DNA of 64,000 nt, taken from NCBI GenBank assembly GCA_010015655.1, contig ML976669.1, positions 130,956-194,955 of the forward strand, read 5' to 3'. The position numbers were made by a program, and so were the translations under genes. The DNA is from Bimuria novae-zelandiae CBS 107.79 (taxonomy: Eukaryota; Ascomycota; Dothideomycetes; Pleosporales; Didymosphaeriaceae). Below, one piece after another: positions 11,622-22,567 of this stretch (within the stretch, counting starts at the first letter, position 1; every line of letters begins with the position of its first letter). The notes under the pieces were generated by a model. It was not told the origin of the DNA. It saw only the letters and a program-made list of their open reading frames with translations, and ran no database searches.

Positions 11622-11692
11622 GGGAGTGCGTGGATTGAGGGAGGGAGTGCGTGGATTGAGGGAGGGAGTGCGTGGATTGAGGGAGGGAGTGC
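11622..11692 (+). repeat. 21-bp perfect tandem repeat, three copies plus a partial
   Basis: Three identical 21-bp copies at 11622-11642, 11643-11663 and 11664-11684, each starting GGGAGTGCGTGGATTG, followed by an 8-bp partial copy at 11685-11692. Being a multiple of three it leaves open frames on both strands (a repeated LREGVRG or PPSIHAL heptad), which I take as by-products. Nothing else is recognised from 11693 to 12114. Confidence 0.9.
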
Positions 11693-12114
11693 TTCGAGGA
11701 GTGCATCAATCGAGGGCTGAGTACGCTTGGAAGGAAGGAAGATTTGAGGAAGTCCGGTCAAGAGTCCAGTCCAACGTTGTCAAGGAGCGTATCAGGGCTA
11801 TCGGATTGCTTATTCACTCCCCAGATTGACGACAATGGTGGATGACATTGGAGACGGCATGTGCGGTCTCGCAGTAGACTGTAGCTACGGTCACGCGTCC
11901 AAGGAAACCAAGTGTACCTCTCAATACCCCATAAACACGTTGAGTACCTATGACACTGCAACAGCAATTACGTTTTATTTTACATTGTTCTATGGCACAG
12001 CCCTCAGGGCCGCGAGATATTCTATTTTCTTACAAGTCAGGTCCAATGCAATGATGCACTGCGATGTTTCTAGTTAGACAAAGTGAAGAAGCTATCGTCA
12101 ATGTGTCTCCCTCC

Positions 12115-13858
12115 CTACTCCTTCTTCGCACCCTCGGCCTTGATTTCCTGCTTCTCGCCCTTGTCCCTTGCCTCAGCCCTGTCATCTTGCTCGGTGCGTT
12201 CCGAGCTGCCCATGCTCGTGGTAGAATCACCCGTGCTGGCTTCTGCCTCATCAGCCTCCTTCTCAGCCTGCTTCGGCTTCTCCTCCTCGTCAATGTTGTC
12301 CCTGTCTTGCGGCGAGGCATTGGCAGCGTTCTGCTGGCTCTGCTCGTTCTCCTCGTCGATAAGCTCTTGCTGCTCCTTGAGGACCTCAAGACGCTGCTTG
12401 TTCGTGGCGGCACCCTCGGCAGTGTGCACCTCAAGCTCGATCTCGTGGTACAGTTCCTCAGGGATGCTGGACAGGACGGCCTGAAGAGCGTCGATCTGGG
12501 AGGTCATCTCGGTGTCCTTGCCCTGGGCGTAAACGAAGGCGTTGGAGAGCACAAGGAGCGTCGAGGGCACCCCGCTCTTGAGGCGGAGGTCGAGCCAAGT
12601 CTGGAGATCGTCACGCAAGGCAGCGGGCGACACACCGTAGGTACGGAGACCGCGGCTGGCGCAGGCAGATTGGAGTTCGGGAACTGAGAGGGAGTTTACA
12701 CCTTCGTAGGAGATGGCGCGATCGTCACGCTTGATCTGGCGCATGCGCACGCGGATCTGGTAGCGCATGAAGTTATCGGTGCCGAAGGAGGTGAGGTTCA
12801 GGTAGCGGCAGATGGCGACAAGCTGGGGACGAGACAAGTTGTCGAGTGTGAGATCGTCCTTGAAGATCTTGGCGACCTTGATGATCTCTTCCGCTGAAGG
12901 CGCTTCGCCTGTTGTGCGGACCTGGGAAGAGCAGTTAGCCCCGATCCTACTAATATAAAGTAATCAAAGGGTTTGGACGTACCTTGCGGAAGAACTCAGC
13001 GAACTCCTCCCTCTGTGCGTTCTCTGCCGAAACCGGCAAACCAGTCTCTTTCAGTGTCTGACGGAGAAAGTTGCTGACGTCTTTTCGGGTCGATCGGAGA
13101 CTCTTGGCCTTTGCATCTTTCGTGGACTGGCCTTCGTATGTGCTGGGAAGGAGGTTGGGGAAGAGCTTGAGCGCGACGGGAAGCAGAAGCTCTGCAAAGG
13201 GAACAATGATGAAGACGGAGAACGGCAGGAGACGGCCAAGATCCTGAACGGTTCTTTGCAGCTATTGCATGTCAGCATATACTCCGTAATCCACGTCTGT
13301 CGGAGGTAGGACTACCTGTCGGTGCTCTCGTCGTGTGAGCTCGTAGCCAGCCGCCATCTTCAACGCCAGCTTGGAGCTAATCCTGACTTCAGTGGCCAAC
13401 AGCTTCGTGCCATCCCAGTAATGAGACGCCTCATGCTTGACCTTCTGCCAGAGTGTGAGTTTCTTCTTTTCTTCGTCTTTCTTCACAACAGCAGCCTCCT
13501 TCTTTGCTTGCTCCGCCTTCTCCGTCGCTAACTCGGAGAGTGTCCGGTTCCCTTCCGCGCTGGACTTCGGGCTCGCAGTCGGCTCATCCTTGGGTATTGA
13601 TACATTTGGTCCCTTTATGGACTTCTCTTCCGCGTGTCCGTTGGGCAGAGGCTTCTTGGCTTGCTCGGCATTGAAACCTGGAGGCGGGAAATTGCCGCTC
13701 TGGTTCGAGGAAGTCTCGGTGGAAACGGCGCGATGCGGGATCAGGATGGCGATAGCAGATATGTGCTTAGGCAGCTGGCGTGATGGCCGTGCAGACGTCC
13801 TGACGCCTGCTCTGAAGACTGCTGGGGCTGCCCGAGTGGCCCTTCCAGCGACGTACAT
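12115..13858 (-). CDS. MDM38: LETM1/Mdm38-type mitochondrial inner membrane protein
   Basis: Exons 13316-13858, 12983-13261, 12115-12921; 542 aa. The first exon encodes a basic, Arg/Ser/Ala-rich presequence (MYVAGRATRAAPAVFRAGVR), fitting mitochondrial import. The proline-bearing membrane segment LGRLLPFSVFIIVPFAELLLPVALKLFPNLLPSTYE straddles the exon 2 start and is the LETM1 hallmark. The ribosome-binding-like domain (NFLRQTL, LSRPQLVAICRYLNL, PELQSACASRGLRTYG) follows, then a Glu/Lys/Gln-rich coiled tail. Yeast Mdm38 supports K+/H+ exchange and membrane insertion of mitochondrially made proteins; that role is inferred. Confidence 0.93.
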
Positions 13859-14563
13859 TGCGCCGAATGCGGCTGTGGACGGTAAGGAGCGACGAGAAGT
13901 GAGTATATGCAGTCCAGGGATGGATTAGGGAATCACAAGAGAGTCAAGGCGCAATCACTGATGAATATTGCTGAATTGTTCGGTGAAATACGCCGAAGTG
14001 ATGCGACCGTGCAAAAGCGTAGCCAGGGCCAGCCAGGAACATCCGCCGCCGATCGCCCGTGAGAAAGCTTGGCCTTGGCCATCCGATCGCCTCCGCATAA
14101 CGCATGGCCAGACTTGCTGCCTCAGCCTGACTGCGTGGTCGCTTGCAGAAGGTTCCAATATCCAAAACACGTGAGCCGATGCCACGCTTCCAGCAGACGA
14201 AAGCCCGTCTGCGCAGTACATGGCCTCGTGGCTACCCGCGGGTTGTTCAGCCAAGCACGCTCCCCGCGGCTTGTTGCCGACGCCGATAACGGGTCTTGGG
14301 TGATGAACCCAACCGCCCCCCTCAACTACCGTATTCTGGTGTTCCCTCTGCATCTCCTAATCATCCCTCTCTCTCTCTCTCTATGTGTGTGTGTGTTCTG
14401 TCCGCCAACTGCCGCAACCCTCACTCTCTACCAGCATGAGCTGCCTCTAGGATTTCGAGCACCTCGCGGAAGCCGGTTGGTCTCCATTCCACCGCTTCGA
14501 CCCTGTGTACATGGTTGCGGCCTCCTAAATACTTTTTATTATTTCTATTGTACGATAAGAACA
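13859..14563. other. Shared upstream region of LETM1 and adenylate kinase
   Basis: Head-to-head promoter region of 705 bp. It has a CT microsatellite followed by a GT microsatellite at about 14366-14396. No gene seen. Confidence 0.6.
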
Positions 14564-15414
14564 ATGGTGCTTGCGCGGGCAGCTAGGATCATTCTGGTCG
14601 GCGCACCAGGTGTGGGAAAGGGCACGCAGACGGAGCGCTTGATGAAGCGCTTTCCACTGCTATCCTCGATTAGCTCAGGTGACCTTTTGAGGAAGAACGT
14701 ACGGGAGCGGACCCCTCTCGGTAGGCTTCGCCCATTTGCGTGCCTGGAAGCTGCTAACATCATGCAGGCATCCAGGCAGAGGCCAAAATGAAAACGGGCG
14801 AACTAGTCCCCGACGCCATGATTCTGCGACTCATTATCAATGAGCTCACTACGCGGGGATGGATTCAAGACAACACGCTGCGACCGTACTCTGTCTACTC
14901 CAGCTCCACTGGCGTCGATGATGCAGACACGACGGTCGATTCTGTCTTGATACCCTCGCAATTCCGCGCCAAAAAATATCAACACTCAGAGTCCCCGTCT
15001 GCTTCGTTCGTTCTGGACGGCTTCCCGCGGACAGCAGCCCAAGCGGTCCAGCTTGACGCCATCGTGCCAATCAATCTTGTCGTCAGCATTCAAACGCCGC
15101 CTGAGGTCATCATCGAGCGGATATGCAATCGCTGGGTACACGAGCCTTCAGGAAGGGTTTATAACACCACATTCAACCCGCCCAAGGTGGAGGGCAAAGA
15201 CGACGCGACGGGCGAACCCCTCACAAGACGCGCAGACGACGACCCAGAGGTGTGGAAGGCGCGGTTGAAGCGATTCAAAGAGACGAATGAGTCTCTGCTA
15301 GAGCACTACGACAAGCTCGGCGTGCTGTGGACCGTGAATGGGAACAGCAGCGACGAGATTTCCCCGCAACTGTTCAAAGAGTTTGGTAGACGGTTTGGCG
15401 CTGTGGGCAACTAG
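14564..15414 (+). CDS. ADK2: Adenylate kinase, mitochondrial GTP:AMP phosphotransferase type
   Basis: Exons 14564-14720 and 14768-15414; 267 aa. The 47-bp intron has a GCTAAC branch site. P-loop GAPGVGKG is at residues 13-20, followed by the NMP-binding [10 protein letters not shown], the FVLDGFPRT motif and the LID region ([15 protein letters not shown]...[14 protein letters not shown]). It transfers phosphate from an NTP to AMP. The LID lacks a four-Cys zinc site, as in eukaryotic long-form enzymes. Residues about 93-135 form a longer loop than usual between the NMP domain and GFPRT ([15 protein letters not shown]...SQF). Assignment to the matrix AK3/Adk2 class rather than cytosolic Adk1 rests on overall resemblance. 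Confidence 0.88.
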
Positions 15415-15880
15415 CTTGGTATTCAAGTCACCTTTGTACGTGTATGCTATGTAATGGGCGATGGAAGGCTCGGTTTGGCTGGGTTGCGCCTGCGCAGCCG
15501 TGTCGGCGTGTGCCCTGCGTGACTTATTCACCTGTATATTGTTCAACTTCTAGCACCCGGCGGGTACTTCTATCACACTATCAATCCATTTCGCTGCTCT
15601 GCCTTGAACACGACGGCTGTATTCCTTCACTCGCTACACTCAGCTGGAAAGCGCTCTCGCAAAAGTGTAGATACATATTGTCAATCCAGAAGTGACAACA
15701 CAACGGCCAGATTAGTCCTTTGCTAGCCTCAACAGGAATCATGGACCATGGCGCCAGTTCTCTGCATTTCCAACAAATGTACGAGTCGATCAGGGTGCGC
15801 AGTGCTGAAGATGCAGGTGTCCAAGCGCCTCCGCCCCGCCGTGAGCTCTTTAGCTTCGGTTCGACGTCAGAAGCTAGGCA

Positions 15881-17397
15881 ATGGCCAACTCCAACACCAC
15901 GACCACGTTCCGAGCCCAGCCCCAGGCGCGCGAAGAGCTGCCCCCTTACAACCGGACACACGCACTCTGCGATACTACAGCCCCTGACCACCCCGCAGGC
16001 ATCTGCCAGCCACGCCCTGACCCAGCACCTTGTTTCACGCCGTCCACGTTAGGCCCATTTGTCGCAATGGAGGACTTCAGTGAGGGCCGCCTGGAAACCA
16101 CAGTGGATACGCCTACGAAGGAGCTACCCGGTACAAAGGATGCATACGTCTCCTATCTCGTCTCCACCAAAGTCAGTTCTTGACCCTGCAGCCTGGCATC
16201 TCTCCTGTACCTATCTATGCTAATGCGAAGTGCCAGTCCGACTTTCAATCCTTCCAGCGCCCCGAATTCAGCGTCCGCCGGCGCTTCACAGATTTTGTCT
16301 TCCTCTGGAAACAGCTTACCAAGGAGTACCCACAATGCGCCGTCCCGCCGCTTCCCGACAAACACAAGATGGAGTATGTGCGCGGCGACCGTTTTGGGCC
16401 AGACTTCACACAGCGTCGTGCTCACTCGCTGCATCGCTTCCTGAAGAGATTAACGCTACATCCCGTGCTTAGGCGCGCCATGCTGCTCATAAGCTTCCTA
16501 GAGAGCCAGGACTGGAACCAGCACATGAAGGGCCGGTCGTCGAGGGCGGCGAGTGGGTCGGACGCAGGCGGAGGCGGCTTTATGGATGCCGTTGCAGAAA
16601 GTTTTGTCAACACCTTCACGAAGGTGCACAAACCGGATAAGCGTTTTATCGAAGTCAGCGAGCGCGCCACGAAGCTGACCGAAGATTTATCAAACATAGA
16701 GAAGGTAGTCGTGCGTGTAGCACGGCGGCAAGGCGATCTAGACACCGATTACAACGACCTCGCAACGCAATGTCAGAAACTCATAACGCTCGAGCCGGGT
16801 GTTGAGGGCCCGTTAACATCCTTCGCTTCCTCCGTTGCGGACACCTCGAAAGGCTTCCAGGATTTGAGGGATAGCACCGACCAGGACTACCTCACAAGTT
16901 TACGCGACATGGACGCCTATGTCACCGCGCTTAAGCAACTTCTTCGAGCCCGAGAAGCCAAACAGCTGGACTTTGAAGCTCTGTCCGATCTGCTCGCAAA
17001 GAATGCTTCCGACCGCGACACACTTGCCAGTTCACACGGTGCAGGCATGGGCGCATCCGGCTTCCTTCGTCAGAAAGTGGAAGACTTGCGCGGCATCGAC
17101 CACGAACAGGCACGTCGGAACCGTGTTCGCAAGCTCGAAATCGACATTGAACGTCTCACCGGCGAAGTTGAGAACGCAAAGAAGGCTACCGAGGCCTTTG
17201 ACGAGCACACGGTCAAGGAGGTCGCGGACTTTGAACGAATCAAGGCGTTTGAGTTCAAGGACACCATGGGCGACCTGGCCGACACGCATATCAACTTCTT
17301 CAAGGGGACTATTGATACCTGGGAGAAGTTCCTGGAAGACATGCGCAAGGAAGAGGATGAGCGGAAGAGGGCACAGCAGGAGCAAGGGGCCCAATAG
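15881..17397 (+). CDS. SNX4: Sorting nexin Snx4/Atg24
   Basis: Exons 15881-16171 and 16237-17397; 483 aa, near the family length. The 65-bp intron has a weak GTCAGT donor but a CTAAT branch site and joins YLVSTK to SDFQSFQRPEFSVRRRFTDF. The PX domain carries RRRFTDFVFLWKQL, PPLPDK and the basic RRAHSLHRFLKRL helix that binds PI3P. The rest is a coiled BAR domain (residues about 230-480). It works on endosomes in retrieval sorting, selective autophagy and the Cvt pathway. The N-terminus is poorly conserved in the family; an in-frame ATG at 16067 (MEDFSEGRLE) is an alternative start. It is the second PX protein in the window and not a duplicate of the first. Confidence 0.88.
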
Positions 17398-18336
17398 GAT
17401 GAGGAGAGGGTACGGGGTGGTTCAGTGGATTCCTGGGATGTCCCGTTGGCGCAGCGATATTCCCACATTGTTAAGAGCAAGGGCAAGTAATGTAATGTTA
17501 GTGATACTGAATGGACATACCCGATCATACTCTCGAGATTACACCTTCCATACACTGCTTGTGCATTGCTCGTCCTGGCGTAACTTACATGTTAAGGCGT
17601 ACCTGCTATAGGAATAGAATGCCCATGCCTGAGTGTACTTGGCAACAAACGGCCAACCGAGGCCGGGCTACATAGCTACCAGGCGCCTTAGACCTCTAAG
17701 CTGCATGTATACTGAATTGAATCGTTATTAGGTTGTCTAGCACCCATTACCACAAGCTCTCTTGGTATACCTCAGTCGTATTCGTAATGCCAAACTAATC
17801 ACACATTGTGGATCCTGGGGTGAACAGCATCCATATCGCGGTAAAGAAATTAGCTTCGGAACCGCACTGGCAGCTCCGTCGTAGGCAAGAGCATTTCAAA
17901 TCTTGGTAATGAAATTCCCACATATCTGCCGCGGCGACCTCTGAGGGAAATCTCGAACTTGACCACGTCACTGGGAAGGACTTGCAGATGGTGTCATTCC
18001 GTGACAGCAGTTTCGTCGGCCGATCGGTTGGACTTATACGTGGTAGCCATCCCAAAGCCCCTGGTCTGCACTAAGGATTGCAGTGAAGTTACGCTAATTA
18101 GTTGATCCGCACTCATGCCGCGATCCTTTTACATTTGGGACAATCGCAGCCTTCTCCAAGCCACGGCATAACGCAGTACAAGAACGCTGTAGTTGTCGAA
18201 AACGCCGCGATCCTTCAATATCTTATTCCTGTCCTCCACATCCACACACACATTCCAGCACTCGAGAAGCACAGTGATACAACAAGACATCTGATCAATA
18301 CTCTCCTATCTACCCACCTACCAGCAAACAAACCCC
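17398..18336. other. Intergenic, convergent 3' ends
   Basis: Between the 3' ends of SNX4 and NOP14. No gene, RNA or clear repeat seen. Confidence 0.6.
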
Positions 18337-20865
18337 CTACCCCCTCTTCCTCTTCCGAACCTCGCGCTCGTACTCCTTCTTCTCCTTGCCCTCCTCGCCC
18401 TGAATCTCCGCAATAAGCCTCCTCTCCCTCTCCGCATGTGCCCTGTCGCGCTCCCTCTTGTCCTTGAGCTTTTCTCTCGCAACGAAGTTCGCGTCTTTGC
18501 GGAGCTCGCGCATAGCACCTTTCCTCTCACGCTTGTACTCCTTGCGCAGCTTTGCTTGCTCTGCGCGCTCCTTGTCCGGGTCGTAGTGCTTGTTCGGATC
18601 GAAGTCCTCTTCGAATTTTGGTATCGAGGATTTGATTGGGAGAGGGCGGTGGTTGTGCAGGAGTTGTGGGCGGCGGTGGAGACGCGCATTTTGGAGAACG
18701 ATGGTGAGGCGCTGGATTGCGTTGGATTGTGAAGGTTTAGCGGCCTCCAGAGATGCGAGGATGGGTGTGAAGATCTCGATGAAGGCGGGAGTCTTGGCCC
18801 AGAGGTCGGATGCGGTGAGTATGTTCTGAGCGTGTGCGGCAAGGAGGACTGGCGTCGTGTGCTGGGACTTTAGACAGAGCGCGGTGTAGCGGACGAACTC
18901 GGGGATGTAGCGCTTGCTGAGGCGCAGGTAATGAAGACAGAGGGTACCCAGAAAGGCGCCTATTGCAACATCCTTTTGTGAGGCCGGTGTCTGAAGGCCA
19001 AGCCAGCGCGCCATGAGCGTGATAGCTGGGGTAACGACTTGGTGGAAATGGTCTGATGTTGGATATATCGAGCCAATCGCCGTAAGTATGGTCAGGTCGC
19101 CTTGCGTCGGATTATTCGATGCGAGAAGTGCCTTCAAATGCTCACGGAAGCGTGTGGCGATGGTCGCCGGGTATGAACGGGAAAGTGAGTGAACGTGTCG
19201 GGTGATTGATTCCCGAATCGCCAGAGGAGCTGGAGGAGTTTGGTTGGAAAGATACGCAATGTGGTCAACAACAGCACAACCAAAGTCTGCCAGCTTGTCT
19301 TTGTTGTCGGCGTGCAAACCAGCATGATAGAGTGCTCGGATGCGCTGAACAACGGTGGGCACATCGTCTGTACCGACATCCTTGAAGACTTTGAGAAGCT
19401 CCTCGTGTGACCGCGGACACGAGTAAGTGTAAGCCAGCTTGGATGTTGGCTCCGGTACAAGTGTGAGCACATCGTTGGTAGCCTTGCTAGGCTGCGTCTT
19501 TTCGGGTAAAACACTCTTGAGAAAATCATCATCCTCATCTGCAGCCATGGTATCATCGGCATCAATCTCTTCCTCAGACCCTTCATCAGAAATGTCGGCA
19601 TCCGAATCACTAGCGATGAGATCGTCTTCAAGAAGAAAGTCATCCTCATCTTCCACGCCCTCTGGTCGACTCTTTTGTGGAAGAGGTGCGCCTAGACCAA
19701 ACTCGGCGGCATCATCGTTCACACTCTCCGCATCCTCCTCCGCAGCTTCATCTCCCTTGCCCTTATTTTGGGGTTCTTCATCGTCGCTGGTCGGTTCGCC
19801 CCTCATTCTGCGCATGCGCTTTTCCTCAAGCGCCTTCAACTTCTCGGCTTCTTCTTTTGCTTTCTCCTCCTCCGTCTTGGTGCGCTCCGTAGGCTTTGAG
19901 CGCTGATCGTACAACATTTTTCGTACCCGCGCGTCGTACTCCTTGTCTGCTTCGTCGCGTGGTTTTCCAGCCAAAAGTGCAGCCCGGTCCGGATTTATGC
20001 CATGATTTGGCTTCACGTCGTCCTTCGGTGGTTCCTTCACAGGCGGCTTGCCGCTCATATGCCCTCTTAGAGCAGCAAGAACATCATTCAAATCCTTGTC
20101 CAGCTCTTCTCGCAACTCGTCATCGTCTTCTTTGAGCTGTTGCCGTTCGTACTTGTGCTGCTTCGACTTCGCAATGACTTCCTTCATTACTTCGGCTTTG
20201 CTCTTCTTCCTCTCAGGTTGCTCTTCCTCGGGCGCGTCCCCGACCTCTTCGCCCTCGGAATCCCTCCGTCGTTTTCTCTTTAAGAAGCCATCCTCATCAC
20301 CATCGCTTGAGCTACCACTCACACTCGCAGCGTCGTAGTCTTCCTTGCCTAAGTCGTCCTCGTCAAAGCGCAACGACTTTCCGCCATGAGTAAGCTCCAA
20401 ATCATCGTCTCCGTCTTCTAGGTCGAACACATTGCCACCCCTCTTCCTCTGCTGCTCCCTCTCAAACCGTGCCATCATCTTGTCTTCCAAGCTCATGGTC
20501 ATGTCATCCTCGCCAATTCTGCGATCCAAAATCCCACCAGTCTTATTCCTCTTGCTCATCTCCGGAAGCAAGGTCTTCCTGCGCGTCTCTTCGCCCTGGC
20601 TCTTGGTGACGCCAGGCCGACCGAGGATCTTAGTCTTCGCATCTTGCGGGTTGTTCGAAACGTATTCGTGCTTTTTCGGGCGGGAGAGGTGCTTGAACTC
20701 GAACGGATTGAAGGACTCGCGGATAGATGCGAGGGCGGCTGCCTTTTTGGCTGCTTGGTCGGCGTTCTTGGGTTGCGACTTTTTCTGCTTCTTCGATTTT
20801 TGCGGGCCCGTGAAGCCTTGCTCGCGGAGGGAGGTTTTCAGCAGCTTGAGCTGAGAGGGCGGCAT
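18337..20865 (-). CDS. NOP14: Nop14, small-subunit processome component
   Basis: Single uninterrupted 842-aa frame. The start MPPSQLKLLKTSLREQGFTGPQKSKKQKK and the NPFEFK...K.EVLGR-like core (SFNPFEFKHLSRPKKHEYVS...KILGRPGVTKSQ, RRKTLLPEM, GGILDRRIGEDD) are Nop14 signatures. Alternating acidic and Lys-rich tracts follow (residues about 130-480). A C-terminal helical domain (about 500-760) leads into a basic tail with KEYKRERKGAMRELRKDA. It is nucleolar, binds the U3 snoRNP/Emg1 complex and is needed for 18S rRNA processing. It starts 236 bp head-to-head from the next gene. Confidence 0.95.
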   Translation of the reverse strand: MPPSQLKLLKTSLREQGFTGPQKSKKQKKSQPKNADQAAKKAAALASIRESFNPFEFKHLSRPKKHEYVSNNPQDAKTKILGRPGVTKSQGEETRRKTLLPEMSKRNKTGGILDRRIGEDDMTMSLEDKMMARFEREQQRKRGGNVFDLEDGDDDLELTHGGKSLRFDEDDLGKEDYDAASVSGSSSDGDEDGFLKRKRRRDSEGEEVGDAPEEEQPERKKSKAEVMKEVIAKSKQHKYERQQLKEDDDELREELDKDLNDVLAALRGHMSGKPPVKEPPKDDVKPNHGINPDRAALLAGKPRDEADKEYDARVRKMLYDQRSKPTERTKTEEEKAKEEAEKLKALEEKRMRRMRGEPTSDDEEPQNKGKGDEAAEEDAESVNDDAAEFGLGAPLPQKSRPEGVEDEDDFLLEDDLIASDSDADISDEGSEEEIDADDTMAADEDDDFLKSVLPEKTQPSKATNDVLTLVPEPTSKLAYTYSCPRSHEELLKVFKDVGTDDVPTVVQRIRALYHAGLHADNKDKLADFGCAVVDHIAYLSNQTPPAPLAIRESITRHVHSLSRSYPATIATRFREHLKALLASNNPTQGDLTILTAIGSIYPTSDHFHQVVTPAITLMARWLGLQTPASQKDVAIGAFLGTLCLHYLRLSKRYIPEFVRYTALCLKSQHTTPVLLAAHAQNILTASDLWAKTPAFIEIFTPILASLEAAKPSQSNAIQRLTIVLQNARLHRRPQLLHNHRPLPIKSSIPKFEEDFDPNKHYDPDKERAEQAKLRKEYKRERKGAMRELRKDANFVAREKLKDKRERDRAHAERERRLIAEIQGEEGKEKKEYEREVRKRKRG

Positions 20866-21101
20866 CGCAAGTAATTTTGAAGCCGTCCAAGGTTATCGTA
20901 GAAATACACAGATGTTAAGGACGTGGATCGCCTTCGTGTGTGGTAAACCTGAGATGCGCCTTCCACATAAAATTCACGACCGAAATCTTGGCGCGCGTTC
21001 ACCGCCTTCCGCATTGGGACTTACGCGGACAGGTCCCGCCGACATCATCGTGCCAACAACCAGCACACTCTTGCAGCACGCACGATGACTTCGCGCAGAA
21101 C

Positions 21102-21789
21102 ATGGCGCATCACATAGAGGACCGCTGGCTCTGGCTGGGCTTAGGTACATCCCCTCTTTTCCCTCACAAATCCTCATCTAACCCACGCAGGCATTTTCAC
21201 ATTCCTCGCCGCGAAAACCGTATCCCACGGCCTCCGCCGCATTGTCAGCCTTACCGAAGTGCACCGCAACCCACCTCCACCCCCTTCCACTCTCACCGAA
21301 GACGCCATAAAGACGTCTTCGCTCTCCACCCTCGCCACCTGCCAGAACGTCGAGATCCGCAAAGCCGCGACCAAGATCCTACTCGACCGCTTCATCGCGC
21401 ACCCCTCAGCGTACAAGCACCTGATCCGCGACGCGAACTCTAAGAACGAGCAATGCAGACACGCTGCTTCGCTGGCGTTTAGCTTGCTGGAGGAGTACGG
21501 GTATGTGGGGCATCAGTATGGCGTACCACCCCCTGTGCTGGCGACGCCGTTGCATCATAGGGCGGGTGCGCGGCGGGAGTGGTTGAGGGCGGGGCCGACG
21601 AGGGATAGTAGAGGAGGGAGTGCTGAGGAGAGGGATTTGAGGAGGCGGAGGAGGGAGGCCATGGTGATCCATGAGGGTGACCGACCGGTTAGTCAGGAGG
21701 ATGTTTGGATGAGGGATGAAGCGGGGAGGATGAGTACGGATGAGGCGCCTAGTTGGATGGAGGGCACAATTGATTTCTCGAATGAGTAG
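21102..21789 (+). CDS. Small membrane-anchored conserved fungal protein
   Basis: Exons 21102-21144 and 21191-21789; 213 aa. The join MAHHIEDRWLWLGL-G-IFTFLAAKTVSHGLRR makes one membrane segment at about residues 9-27. Then comes a helical region with an armadillo-like look (SSLSTLATCQNVEIRKAATKILLDRFIAHPSAYKHLIRDA..), and a charged Arg/Glu-rich half with no domain I recognise. The 46-bp intron has a GTACAT donor and a CTAAC branch site. Function unknown. It looks genuine because splicing restores a hydrophobic anchor and codon use matches the neighbours. Confidence 0.75.
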
Positions 21790-22567
21790 GAGACACGGGC
21801 GTGAAGACAACGGATTGTACCCCGAGCGATGGGCTGTACTGTATGTTGTTGGCCGAGTTATTAGATACATGATACCCCTGCAATCAACATTGCATTCTTT
21901 TTCCAGGATAGTTCTTTGTATTTTGAATCAGTCGCTGGTGCGATGCTAAGAAATGACTTGACGATGTACGAATTGGGTGACTGAACAAACTTCTTGATTG
22001 AAACGTCTGCCTTGTTACAAAACACGATGAACTGAGACCGACTATGCTAAAGCAAACTGTGATGATTGACAACTGACTGATGTAACTTGAGAGAGGAATA
22101 GACAATGCAGAGCTAGCAGAAACTGTGAGATGCTCTTCGTGATCCTGGAACAGCACTTGCACCAATAACATAGTCACGTACAAGCTATTCCGCACAAATC
22201 GAGTTCTTTTCACGCGTTCTACCGTGGCTTCACAAAGTTTGTGAAGCTCTTAATTCGACATAGTCACGTATGGAAAGACGATGATCATGATGACTCCAGA
22301 CTCTTCTTGATGGAGAAGCCTGATACAATGCCTACGCGATGATTGCGAGGTCTTACGATATTGGGTATCTATAGAAAGCAAATCCAAACTCCATCCCATG
22401 CAAGACGCTATGCTGTCGGATCAAAACAAAACCCCCAAAACAATGCACAATTTTAGTATTCCGCGCCATCATACACATGCGTGAGGTAATCCAGTGCAAG
22501 CCAATATAAACTGCAGAAATTGCCCGAAGGCTGTTCCATCTCTTCCGACCTCAATATGATTCGCCTC
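21790..22567. other. Intergenic, convergent 3' ends
   Basis: AT-richer region between two 3' ends. No gene or repeat recognised. Confidence 0.55.

Noticed and set aside
11498..11829. Repetitive open frames over the 21-bp tandem repeat
   Set aside because: Open on both strands only because the unit is a multiple of three; no start context, domain or continuation.
18436..20854. Several plus-strand frames opposite NOP14
   Set aside because: Ser/Arg/Leu-rich mirror images of acidic and Lys-rich tracts of NOP14.
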